Shown here piece by piece: positions 12,128 to 22,748 of a DNA stretch of 64,000 bases. A program made the position numbers and the translations under genes. This DNA is from Jacaranda mimosifolia. Its lineage: Eukaryota > Streptophyta > Magnoliopsida > Lamiales > Bignoniaceae. The DNA lies in assembly GCA_018894105.1 (NCBI GenBank), contig CM032118.1:32654690-32718689 (forward strand). The letters run 5' to 3'. A model generated the notes under the pieces. The model was not told where the DNA came from and did not search any database. It saw only the letters and a list, made by a program, of their open reading frames with translations. Position 1 is the first letter of the stretch. The number at the start of each line of letters is the position of its first letter.

Positions 12128-12600
12128 TCAAGAAAAAATACTAACTACTAGAAATAAGGTCACCATCCATGACAAAACAACAATGAGCATCATTCTTTTT
12201 TGTCTTTGCTTGTAGGAAGCTAATTTAGCCTCAATACGATTGATACGGTCTAACAGTCTTGGAATAATCTGTTTTGATTGAGCACACATTTTTGGATCAC
12301 ACCAAACAAAGAAGTTACATTTCCGCACATGTCATCAATCCAAAACTCAAACACTTGAGATTATATTAATTTTCAAGGTACCAAAAAAGCTATAACATAC
12401 TCGATAAAAATTTTCCTTACCCCTCTCAATAGACATGACATAAATCTTCTTTCGGGATTATTATTGGTCCACGAAATTTGCATTGTCAATTGAAAACCAC
12501 AGAAATAATGTACTGGTTCTTCTCCTACATTCCCTCTAAATTGGGATGTGTTACTGCTACCCCTACTAAGAATTCCACTATGACCAATGCTCCTCTTCAC
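12128..12600 (-). pseudogene. GRF-type zinc-finger protein with C-terminal membrane segment, probably broken
   Basis: The minus-strand frame from 12600 reads a Ser-rich start, then FCGFQLTMQISWTNNNPERRFMSC, which is the front half of a GRF zinc finger (C-x-C-G, SWT, NPxRRF, C). A GT donor follows near 12422 and the frame resumes at 12325 with KCNFFVWCDPKMCAQSKQIIP, the back half, then a short basic coiled segment (RINRIEAKLASYKQRQKR) and a hydrophobic stretch MLIVVLSWMVTLFLVVSIF that looks like a C-terminal membrane anchor. Such small GRF-plus-membrane proteins are common in plant genomes, and their function is not established. One of the first Cys residues of the finger appears to be Phe or Tyr, and the acceptor site is not a clear AG. 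It is transcribed in the same direction as the minus-strand Myb/SANT-like gene downstream. Confidence 0.75.
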
Positions 12601-13451
12601 GATAAATAAATAAGAACCAATAATTTTTCAGATTTCAAAATAAGTAAGTCATAAAAAATATACATTTATAAACATATTTTATTCCAAGTATCAACACATG
12701 CTTAACAAATACAAGTATCAAGACATGCTTATGCCAACAGAGTGCTATAATTTCCTTTCAACCAATACATGACAACCAAAAAATTCATATTATTAATAAA
12801 CCCCAAACCAACTAACTAGAGATACTTTTCCCAATGATTACTTCACAAATTACATATATAATACGAAAATGAATAAAATATAACTACAAAGATCTTGCTC
12901 TTGTGGTCATGCACATTCCGTACTTACACGTTGATGCTATATATGGTGAAGAATCAGCATTATAATCAACAATATATGATAATACTTGGCAAATCTAGAA
13001 CTCAAAATTTGCGACGAAAAATGTTTCCAGCTAAGAGGTTGTTGAAGGTATTTCATAGTTTATAATGGATGAAATTATGAAATAAAGTAAAAGAAATATA
13101 GGGACTGAGGTTGCTAACGGTGAGCAAAGGTATTAAAATGTAGCAAGCAAGCAAAATAAATGAAGAAAGATATGATTCTAAATTTTCAAGATGTGAATGA
13201 AATGAGTCTTGGCAATAAAAGAATGAATGAAAATATTGGGATTTGAACTTGTCTTAATATAATGGGTATTTTAGTAAATTGAGTAGCTCAATTATTTTAT
13301 CTTGTATCCATACAAAAGAATTGATAAAATAAATACATATAAAAAATACATAATCCTAAGCCCCAAACACATTATTATATTATCTTGAGCAATGTAATCC
13401 TACCATATCATAATAATTTCATCAATCCTATCTATATATCCAAACGTGCCC
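12601..13451. other. Gene-free right end of the Harbinger element
   Basis: AT-rich sequence leading to the right terminal repeat (13438-13451). I see no coding signal. Confidence 0.6.
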
Positions 13452-13648
13452 TAATAGAATTCGATGTGATTAGGAGTAGGAATTCTAGAGTTACTGGCAA
13501 TTATAATTAATATAATTTCTAATCCAAATAGGATTAATAATTTTATCCCTAAAACTATGGACATGTGCCATGCATATAATCTTCCGCTATATGTAAGGCC
13601 TCTTTATCAATGTGGATATTCTCATTCATACACTATATTGTTAGCTTT

Positions 13649-13790
13649 CAACATTCATTGTTTTCTATATATTCTTCTTGAACATGTTTTTTTCAACATT
13701 CATTGTTTCTATATATTCTTCTTGAACATGTTTCTTTCTTGAACATTCTTCTTGAACATTTTTTTTACTTGAATATTCTTCTTGAACATA
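13649..13790. repeat. Degenerate tandem repeat around ATTCTTCTTGAACAT
   Basis: Two adjacent copies of a 44-45 bp unit (13649-13693 and 13694-13737, each CAACATTCATTG...TATATATTCTTCTTGAACATGTTT) are followed by shorter copies of TTCTTCTTGAACAT up to 13790. Confidence 0.8.
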
Positions 13791-14371
13791 ACTAACAATA
13801 CTTTAACTTGTCCAAAACTTGTGCTCCTAGTTCTAATTGCTTTTTCCTGCTTATTTTGTTTTCTTTATGCCCTCTTTTGAAGACTAGCAAGTTTGATCAA
13901 TTGGGTGACTCGATTTTCTAAAATCAAAAATTTGATTAAGGAGGTCCCAACTAGTGCAGCCGTTGTCTCTGCCAGACTATGATAACCTAAAATTTTCTTC
14001 AACGTGACAAGTTGTTCTTCAATGACCTTTATATAATTGATTATATTGATATGTGTATTTATCCATCACTCCTCAAATATATTAATTAATTAATTTCAAT
14101 CATAATCTGAATACAACTCTTACTGAATATTATTTTAAATTTAACAACAATTTCCATTGGGCTTCCTCTTCTTCCACTTACAAAAACATGATATTAATAA
14201 TTTTAGATGAGGAGTCAGTTTTATGGTTGTGATTCCACTACATTACCATTTGTGGTGTTGACAAGTAAACACATATTTTCTTCTATGTCAACTAGTTCTC
14301 TCAATGTCCAATTGGACTAGATGATCAACCATTTCAATTATTTGCCTTGATGATATAGGTAATTAATTAAT

Positions 14372-14395
14372 GCGTGCGCGCGCACACACACACAC
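14372..14395. repeat. (CG)n(CA)n microsatellite
   Basis: Alternating purine-pyrimidine tract, TGCGCGCGCACACACACA-like, of about 24 bp. Confidence 0.8.
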
Positions 14396-14750
14396 ATCAT
14401 ATTAATTACTTTTGAATCTAACAAATTCTAATTAAAATATCTTTATATGAATCAATTCCATTAACCTATCTCAATACTTAATAATTTTAACCAATTGACA
14501 CATTATTTTGAAACTATAGAGTGTTTTCTATGGTTGGGGAAATAAATTGAAATGATTACAACTATTTGATTTTTCAAAGAAGAAAATGGTGAAGTTGAGA
14601 CTCATTGTCTCTGATGTTGTTAATGTTATTATGGATGCTATTGAAATGTCGATATTTATAACCAACATATATACAAGAGAATTTTTTTACATATATCTTA
14701 TATTAGATCACTCCTGGAACCTTATAATTGATATATCATTCCTTATATAT

Positions 14751-14977
14751 CCCATGGCTCTATCAAGATTAGTGCTTAGGATGCCTAGAACATACCTTTT
14801 TTTTATAATTTTATTGTTTCAGCATTTTAGCACAATACCAATTGATTACTTTTATAGTGTAATGTAGGCCTCATTTGGGGTAATTAAAATAAAATTACTT
14901 TGTTTCCTTATCTCTTTTCTCTGAATCTTTCCATATCCTTGTGAACATAATTTCTACATCGTAGCAAGTTGATGACA
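14751..14977 (+). repeat. Truncated 5' LTR of the Reina-like element
   Basis: Matches 19665-19895 of the 3' LTR, sharing GATTAGTGCTTAGGATGCC, TTTTATAGTGTAATG, TTTTCTCTGAATCTTTCCAT and the end AGCAAGTT-ATRACA. The outer part of the LTR is absent. Confidence 0.85.
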
Positions 14978-15012
14978 TTTAGCACCAGATCCATTTGATC
15001 CTAAGCTCCAGC

Positions 15013-18000
15013 ATGGCTGAAGGCTCACCCCTATAGAGGCTCAAAAGAAAACAGAAGCTTTATTAGTAGAAGAAACAACTTTGAGAGTTTGAAGAACACA
15101 TACAAAGTCAGTTTGAGAACTTGCAAAATCTGATGCATCAGAACCAAATAGTGTTGCAGCAACAAATGTAGAGTATAGTAGAACAAATGCAAGCTTATAA
15201 TAGTAATAAATCGGTCTTCGGAGAAGGGTTATCAGCAATGATAGAGTAAGGGACTTCAGTTCATCTCACACCACATCTACTAAACAACTCGCAAATATCT
15301 TCGACAACTAGATTAGTGGATGGAAATGGGAATCATGACTCTTTTGTTTCCTTTCCAAAAAATTGAGTTTCCCCATTTTAATGGCAGCAATCCTAGGTTT
15401 TGGGTAGACCGCTATGAATGGTACTTTAAGATCATAACATAAATACTAGATAAACACAAAGCTAGACTAGCTATAGTTCATATGACCAGAGAGCCAGCAA
15501 CTTGGTATAGATTGTTCATTAAGGGTAAGGACTATGTTCCCTGGAGGCAATTGGTGCAAGCTACATTGTTAAGGTTTGAAAAGGTAGATCTTGAACTTAT
15601 CATTGGAGAATTTCATGATTTAAAACAAACTTCAACTGTAGTTGAGTATGTTAAAAAGTTTGAAGAGATTAAATCATATATATTGTTGCACAATGAGTTT
15701 TCTGAGGAATATCTCATATCTAGTTTCACTATGGGGTTAAGAGAAGATATAAGGGGATCAATTTTAACTCTAAAACCCATCACACTACAAATAGCCTTCT
15801 CTCTAGCTAAGAAGCAGAAATTACTATTGGAGCTATTACAAAAAGGGCCAAAACTGGGGTGAAAGCATCTTTTACCCCCTAACAAACCACTGCATTCCTC
15901 ACCATCTCAAAACAGATATCCACCAGCTAAAACCCCATAAAGATCACACATTGAGAATCTGGGAGTTCCCATGAAGTTGCTCATTGCAGCAAAGATGAGG
16001 GCCAAAAGAGAAAAAAGGATTATCTTATAATTGTGATGAGCTATTTACTATGGAGCATAGATGTAAAAATGGATAGATATTTATGATGATGATAGAAGAG
16101 GAAAATGCTACTTATTTAAATGATGAAAGAACAGTAAAGGCAATTCAAGAATAAGTGGTGAATGAAGATATAACTATTTCTTTCAATGCATTGGCTGGTA
16201 GTGTCTCTATGAATACATTCAAGGTTAAAGGAAAGATTGACGGGAAGAAAAGTCACGTTCTTATTGATAATGATGGTTCCCATTGTTTCACAGATAAGGG
16301 ATTATGTAGTAAACTGGAATGTAATTTGCAGCACACCAGCCCCATGCTTGTTAATATAGATCATGGAAACAAGCTTATAAGTAGGATTATTTATCCTAAT
16401 CTAGAACGAGAAATTCAGGGCCAAAAGTTCAATCATGCATTTAGAGTGCTCAATTAGGGGATCTGACATGGTGCTTAGTGAAGATTGGCTGAGAAAGCAT
16501 AGTTCAGTGGAATTTGATTATAAGCATATGAGGATCACCCTCTATCAAAAAGGCAACAAGGTTGCCTTAAAGGCTCTAACTGAGTAGGGACAAATGAAAA
16601 TGATCTCTGCTAAAAGAATTCAAAAGATATTCAAGAAGGGAAAATATGGTATATGGGGTCAATTGTTTACAGTTATTGCCACAGAAGCCACTCCTAAGTC
16701 TAATGACTCTACTTTGCAAGATATACTAGTAAATTATGAAGATGTTTCCTCCAAGCTATCTCGTTCACCATATGTAAGAGGAATAGAGCATTCTATCACA
16801 TTGAAGGCATATGCTACTCCAAAGAAGCAACAACCTTATATATGCTTTTATGATCAAAAGGATAAAACTGAAAGTTTAGTAAAAGAAATGCTTGAAGTGG
16901 GTATAATCAAGCCTAATGACAATTCGTTTGCATCACCTGTCCTATTAATTAAGAAGAATGATGGAGATTAGAGATTGTACATTGATTATAAAGATCTTAA
17001 CACCCTGACTATTAAAAATAAGTTTCCAATTTCTATAATTGATGAGTTACACGATGAACTACATGGTGCTAAATACTTTTCAAAAATTGACTTGGGGTTT
17101 GGATACTTTCATATTAGAATGAATCCTTTAGATATATCCAAGACTGGGTTCGTCACTCACCATTGGCATTTTGAATTCCTAGTGATGCCTTTTGGCTTAT
17201 GTAATACCCTTATCCACATTCCAATTCCTTGATAAATCAAGTTTTTTTGAATATTTGAGGAAGTTTGTACTTGTACTTTTTGATGATATACTTATATACA
17301 GTAAAAGTTAGAAAGACATATGTTAAACTAGTGTTAGATGCTCTAAGGAATAATCAACTTTATTCAAAGAGAAGTAAGTGTTCATTTGGTAAGGAAAGTA
17401 TTGAATACCTATGTTATATATCTCATCTCAAGGAGTTGCCACTGATCCTGAGAAGATAAGAAGCATGGTGACATGGCCAAGATCGAAGGATGTGAAGGCT
17501 TTGAGGGCATTTTTGGGCCTCACATGTTATTACAGAAAGTTTATAAGAAACTATGGTCAGATTAGCAAACCACTATTAGAGTTGTTGAATAAAGGTGAAT
17601 TCATATAGGGCAAGGCTGCCGAGATTGCCTTCAAGAAACTGAAGGAAGCTATGGTCACTACATCAGTATTAGAACTCCCTAACTTCAGCAAACCTTTTAT
17701 TCTTGAGCTGATGCTAGTAAAAAAAGAGTAGGTGCTATGCTTATGCAGGATCTTAGGCTTATTATCTATCTTAGCAAGGCTTTAGGACCTAGGAATCAAG
17801 GTCTTTCTATCTACGAAAAGGAGTTCTTAACAATGTTGCTCGCAATATCTAAGAGAAGATATTACTTATAGGGGAACAATTTCATTATCAAAACATATCA
17901 ACAGAGTTAGAATCACATTCTAGAGCTATGAATCCATTCACTAATGCAGCACAGAGGAATAACTAAGTTACTAGGGATGGATTATGAAATATAGTACAAA

Positions 18001-19497
18001 AGTGGCTCCAAAAATAAGGTAGCATACGCCTTATCTAGGAGGGATAAAGATGAGATGGTACAATGTCAAGCTCTTACAGTAATTCAGCCATTGTAGATGA
18101 CAGAGATTCAAGATAGTTATGAAGGAGATGAGTATTTTAAAGACATAATAGCTGCTAAGGAGTTGCACCCTAACTACACATTTACTTTAGGAATTATAAA
18201 ATTTAAAGGCAACATATGTGTTGGGAAGGCTGGTGATATAAGAGAAACAATTATTAGGGCCTTGCATGAATCTACCATGGGAGGTCATTCGGGTATTTTA
18301 GGTACTACTCAGAGGGTAAGATCCATGTTCTACTAACCTAACTTGAGAACCTCAATTGAGCAAGTTGTTAAAGAATGCGACAAATGTTAACAAAGCAATG
18401 GGGAGAATGTTCATGCTCCTAGATTATTAAATCCTTTACCCATCCTAAGGAGCCTATGGACCTACATATCAATGGATTTCATATAGGGGTTACCATATTC
18501 AGAAGGGAAAGACAATATCTTAACTGTAATTGACAAGTTCACTATGTATGGGCACATTATCTCTCTCAAGCATCCTCATACAGCTTAGACAATTGCCAAG
18601 ATTTTCATGGAACATGTCTACAAAGTACATGGTCTACCATGTAGCATACTAAGTGACAGAGATAAAGTTTTTGTAGTAAATTTCAGAAGGAATTATTTTG
18701 GCTAGTTGGAACCAGTTTGAATATGTCTACTACATACCATCCTCAATTAGTGCCTAGAGAACTACTTATGTTGCATGACACATCAAAAACCAAAAAGCTA
18801 GAATAGGTGGCAATTACTGGTTGAACTTTGGTATAACACCAATTTTCACACTAGGCTGAAAATCACACCATTCCAAGTCCTTTATTGTTACCCCTCTTTT
18901 TAATTGCCTCTACAATTAGATATACCAACCATGCATGCTGGAGTTGAAGGGTTCCTTATGGAAAGGAATAAACTACTCAAACAACTTAAGGAGAATCTAA
19001 CAAAAGCCCTAGATAATGAAATTCTTTGCAGAACAAAAGAGATCCGAGCGAGAGAGAGTTTGAGGTCAGTGATGAAGTTTATCTAAAGCTATAGCCCTAC
19101 AGATAGACATTCGTAACCATGCACAGAAACATAAAGTTGGATCTTAAGTATTATGGACCATTCCAAGTTATTGAGAGAATAGTTAAGGTTGCCTACAAAT
19201 TATTGCTTCTAGTTTCTTCATCTATATAACCTGTGTTTCATGTGTCACTATTGAAAAAGAAAATTGGGCAGAAACAAGTTCCTTGAATAAAGTTGCCTAA
19301 AATGAATAAGGAAGGACAATTCAAGGTATATCCCGTGGCTATCTTGGCAAGAAAAATGTTGAAAAGAAATAACTCTATTGTTACTTAAGTCTTGATATAA
19401 TGGGCTCACTTAACCCCAGAATCAGCCATGTGGTAAGACGACTATGATGTGTTGTCCAAGTTTCCTAATTTTGATCCTTGTGGGCAGGGAATTAAAA
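15013..19497 (+). pseudogene. gag-pol of the Reina-like chromovirus, broken
   Basis: The ATG at 15013 opens a gag with FPHFNGSNPRFWVDRYEWYF, then WRQLVQATLLRFEK and FEEIKSYIL typical of retrotransposon gag (to about 15860). A zinc-knuckle remnant follows (NCDELFTMEHRC, first Cys lost). The protease motif VLIDNDGSHCF is near 16260. RT runs about 16740-17610 with [29 protein letters not shown] and the active-site LFDDILIYS near 17276. RNase H follows (DASKK, YEKEFLTML). Integrase has an H-H-C-C finger (GGHSG, CDKC) near 18270-18390, then MDF and LSDRDK. The tail VLIQWAHL...FPNFDPCGQGI is chromodomain-like. Stops interrupt nearly every domain, for example TAG at 16969 and 17606, both where Trp is usual. 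Confidence 0.85.
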
Positions 19498-19510
19498 AAG
19501 AAAGGGGAAA

Positions 19511-19895
19511 TGTCATTGCTGCAGCTTTAATGGAGGAAAAAAAATGAGAAAAACATTAGGAAGAGTAAGGAAAAAGTGCTAGAGAAAATGACACTTTCAT
19601 TAAAAAAAAGAAGATTTGTTGGCAAAGACACATGCCAGTCTGCTGAGAAGAATAAGTGGCATGTCCCACTGCTCTGACATGATTAGTGCTTAGGATGCCC
19701 AGAACAACTTTGTATTTTTTTTTTATCTTATTGTTTCAACATTTTATCACAATACTAGTTGCTTGCTTTTATAGTGTAATGCAGGCTTCATTTGGGGGCA
19801 AGTGAAATGAAATTACTCTGTTTCCGCATCCCTTTTCTCTGAATCTTTCCATCTTCTTCTTAACAATATTTCTACTTCTTAGCAAGTTCATAACA
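19511..19895 (+). repeat. 3' LTR of the Reina-like element
   Basis: Begins TGTCATTGCTGCAG directly after the purine tract AAAAAAGAAAGGGGAAA and ends TTCATAACA. It is 385 bp long, and its inner 230 bp match the 5' remnant. Confidence 0.82.
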
Positions 19896-21483
19896 TTGAA
19901 TGACTTTGCAGTGTATCATTATGAACAACTACAACAAGCTATTACAAACTCATGCAAGAGAAGTCAAATATTATAATAATCTATGGAGATTATGTGTTAT
20001 AGAGTTGAGGATAAGAGGGGGTGAATTATGTTATTTCTACTTTTTGCATACAATAAAATAACTTCAAGAATGATTGCTTCTTGATCATGTTGTTTTAATA
20101 CTTGCAGCATTTAAACAGATTATTGATTAGTAGTAATATAGTAAACAATGTATAGTACAGTAATCAACAAGTATGCAATGATCAATGGTAAAAAATAAAA
20201 TAAGTAAAGAACACTAGGAATTTAGAGAGCTTCGATCAAATGACCATATTACTCTACCTAAGCTTTGCAACTTATGATTTTGTGGAAAATTCACCATGTA
20301 GATCTTTACAAGATGAGTTCCAACCAATTACATAGATTTTTCTATGAGAAATCTTAACTCAAATTTTTAGTGGGAGCAATCCTAATCTGTATTTTTACGG
20401 GCGCAATCCTAGCTAAGTCCTTTATGGAATATGTGGAGCAAACCTTAACTTTTACTGGCTAAGTTAAAAATCTTGATTCTTTAAGGTACAAAGAATCCGA
20501 CCTTGACTTTTTCGAGTTCAATGAACAACCAAGTCCTTTATAGTATAGAATAACCAAACATTTATTTTTGCAGACGCAATAAAAAAATTCAATATTTTAT
20601 ATGGCTAATGTTTGAACCTGTAGCGAATGCTCCAAGGACACAAATTCCTTCGACATTCTAACAACTTTTTATGTGATAAATTTCAAACCTAACTTTTATG
20701 GCTAAAGTCTAACCTCTAATCAATGTGTCCCAAGGAAATGAATTCTTTCAACACCTAAGCTTTATGGATAAATCTTAATCAAGAACAGTGTGTCCTAACA
20801 AAATGAATTCCTTTGGAACTACGATTTTAAGGATAAGTTTAACCTTACAAGATAATCACAGTGAGTAGGGAGGTTAAGCTTATACAAAGTTACAACAATG
20901 ATTTAGCTCAGCTTCCAATCTAAGAAAGGTATTAAAACAAGCTTAGCTCATAGAAGTGAGAGATTTTTGAGATAGTTTAAGAGAACTTGATAACAGATGC
21001 AGACACAAGCTTAAATATTTCAGCAACGTCTCTCTCTTTCATTTGAAATCCATATTGGAGTATTTATAGGAAAACTGGCCATTTATGAACATTACTCACA
21101 AGTACGGTGTCTTTTCAAATTTTTCCTCTTTGGTTTGACAGTTTCTACTTCTCAGGTTTGACTTTTTACATTTTCTGTTTTCATGCAAGTGAACTATCAA
21201 CCTGGATTGCCTTCTCTAGAGTTATTTCAAACCATGAATTCAATTTTCAAATTTCAATGTTGAAGTTTTCAATTAGTTTTGGCAGGAATATTATACTCTT
21301 CAAGCAATATTATGTATAGGCACCATTCAACTGTTTCCCGATAGCTAAAAGCCATTCTTTTCTTCAAATCATTCTTTTAAAACTTAGATTGAACATAAAC
21401 TATTGCTTGATCCTTATATCTAAAAAAGATATCTCGAAGAAAATCATTAGTACCAAAGGTTGGTTTGTTATCATCAAAACTTA
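19896..21483. other. Unclassified, probably retroelement-derived spacer
   Basis: No protein motif is recognised. The phrase GATAAGAGGGGGTGAATTATG near 20010 and the following series of loosely repeated phrases (CTTTAT-GG, AACCTTAACTTTTA, AATGAATTCCTTT) resemble non-coding parts of plant LTR elements. I could not find paired ends. Confidence 0.3.
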
Positions 21484-22187
21484 TGTGTACACACAAATTT
21501 GGAGTCTACAAAAAGAATTACAAGACAAGAAAAATATGGACAAATTCAATATTTAATTTAAATAAAAAGTGGTTACAATCTCTACAAAGTATCTCCACAA
21601 TTGAAGATTCCTCTATTTCTTCTCCTTTGGATTTGATTCAAGGGCTTTATGCTTGTTCTTGAATCGGATGCTCAATTCCCTCCTAAACTTGTGGTTAAAA
21701 TCACAACTTTCCTTAAAATCAAATATTTGTTTTGATATGAAGATCTTCAAAATTTGGATGATTTTGAAGAAGATGTAGAACCTTTGTGGTTGCAGCACTT
21801 CTTCCGGGCAAGAGGTCAAGCTTGAGAGCTTTGGTGCTTGAATTTCTCTTGATGTGTGAATTTCTTGATATCTTTCTTCATCTGTGGTATGTCTCCTATC
21901 ACCCCTTTTTATAGGCACAAATTAGGGTTTGATGACCTGAAGTTTGAGCCTCCCCTTGGGCTTGAATACCACTTGAGATGGGCTTAATTATTAATGAGCC
22001 ACATTTAAACATATTTTGGCCTAATTAGCTAATCTAAATAAATAAGACTTTTATAAGTTATTTTGGATTGACCCATTATATAAAACCCAAATTTGTTATG
22101 GACTTTAAATTGGGACCTAATCTAATAACCAATTTATTTGGGATAAGAAATGGTAATTTGTCCTAATTAAATTTTGATGGCAATAGA
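21484..22187 (-). repeat. 3' LTR of the Tat-type element
   Basis: On the + strand it begins TGTGTACACACAAATTTGG and closely matches 41662-42284. The outer limit near 22187 is set by a purine tract on the minus strand (GCTTTGAAGTAGGGGC, 22188-22203), so it is approximate. Confidence 0.75.
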
Positions 22188-22203
22188 TGCCCCTACTTCA
22201 AAG

Positions 22204-22496
22204 CTCGACAAACAACATGCCAAATACGTGTGAGGAAGACGAGAGTTGAAGTAATATATATTTTCATGATCTCTCTCAATTATTTATTTATTTTCTTGTT
22301 TTAATTCAACTACAAAAAAGGTATTAACTACCAAACAAATTTGTGAACAGATCTAAAATGTAGCCCATCTTTCTTTCTAAATCTCTAAACATGGAAACTA
22401 AGCAAACATATACCTTCTTGCTTGGAAACTACAAGTTTACTCCACAACAATTGTCTTCGTGCAATCATGACATGATTTCATCTTTTATTTGCCCCT
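22204..22496. other. Interior of the Tat-type element left of the Tekay insertion
   Basis: Short non-coding stretch between the Tat 3' LTR and the nested element. It ends in GCCCCT, the left flank of the insertion. Confidence 0.55.
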
Positions 22497-22716
22497 TGTA
22501 ATGCCTTACAATTTCTTTCATATTTAATTAATTATTCTATCATATTTATATTTATAATTTTTTTTATTTATTATATCAGTTAGAAGATGTAATACATACG
22601 TGTGTGTATATATATTTGGCACAAGATTTACCTCTTGGTTAAATATTGACTCACCATTTAAGATCATAAATATTTATATATATAATTATTAGATATTTCA
22701 ATTAATAATGATGATG

Positions 22717-22748
<32 letters not shown>

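Larger units (their letters stand above)
4861..13451 (+). mobile_element. PIF/Harbinger DNA transposon, 8.6 kb, decayed
   Basis: The left end starts GGACACGTTTGGAT and the reverse complement of the right end starts GGGCACGTTTGGAT, 13 of 14 identical. The flanks are TAA at 4858-4860 and TAA at 13452-13454, the 3 bp TAA/TTA-type duplication typical of PIF/Harbinger. The interior holds the two genes usual for this family on the + strand, a DDE_Tnp_4-type transposase (6285-7581) and a Myb/SANT-like accessory protein (7842-8943). Two further genes lie on the - strand (10262-11079 and 12128-12600). All four have stop codons or frame breaks, so the element is not autonomous now. It is longer than most members of the family, and the extra length is the minus-strand gene pair and its surroundings. 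Confidence 0.88.
13455..14750. other. Gene-free spacer with low-complexity repeats
   Basis: No gene is recognised. The stretch holds the degenerate tandem repeat at 13649-13790 and a short purine-pyrimidine alternating tract (CG)n(CA)n at about 14372-14395. An open stretch of 93 codons at 14586-14867 runs into the LTR remnant that follows and has no family motif. Confidence 0.55.
14751..19895 (+). mobile_element. Ty3/gypsy chromovirus, Reina-like, decayed
   Basis: A full 3' LTR at 19511-19895 begins TGTCATTGCTGCAG and follows the polypurine tract at 19494-19510. Its last 230 bp match 14751-14977, which is the remaining part of the 5' LTR. Between them lies a gag-protease-RT-RNaseH-integrase order on the + strand, with integrase after RT as in Ty3/gypsy, and a chromodomain-like tail. 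A weak primer site (TTTAGCACCAGATCC) directly follows the 5' LTR end at 14978. The first 155 bp or so of the 5' LTR are missing, so no target duplication can be tested. Every domain has stops, so the copy is dead. The assignment to Reina rests on the type of chromodomain tail and the LTR length of about 385 bp. Confidence 0.85.
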
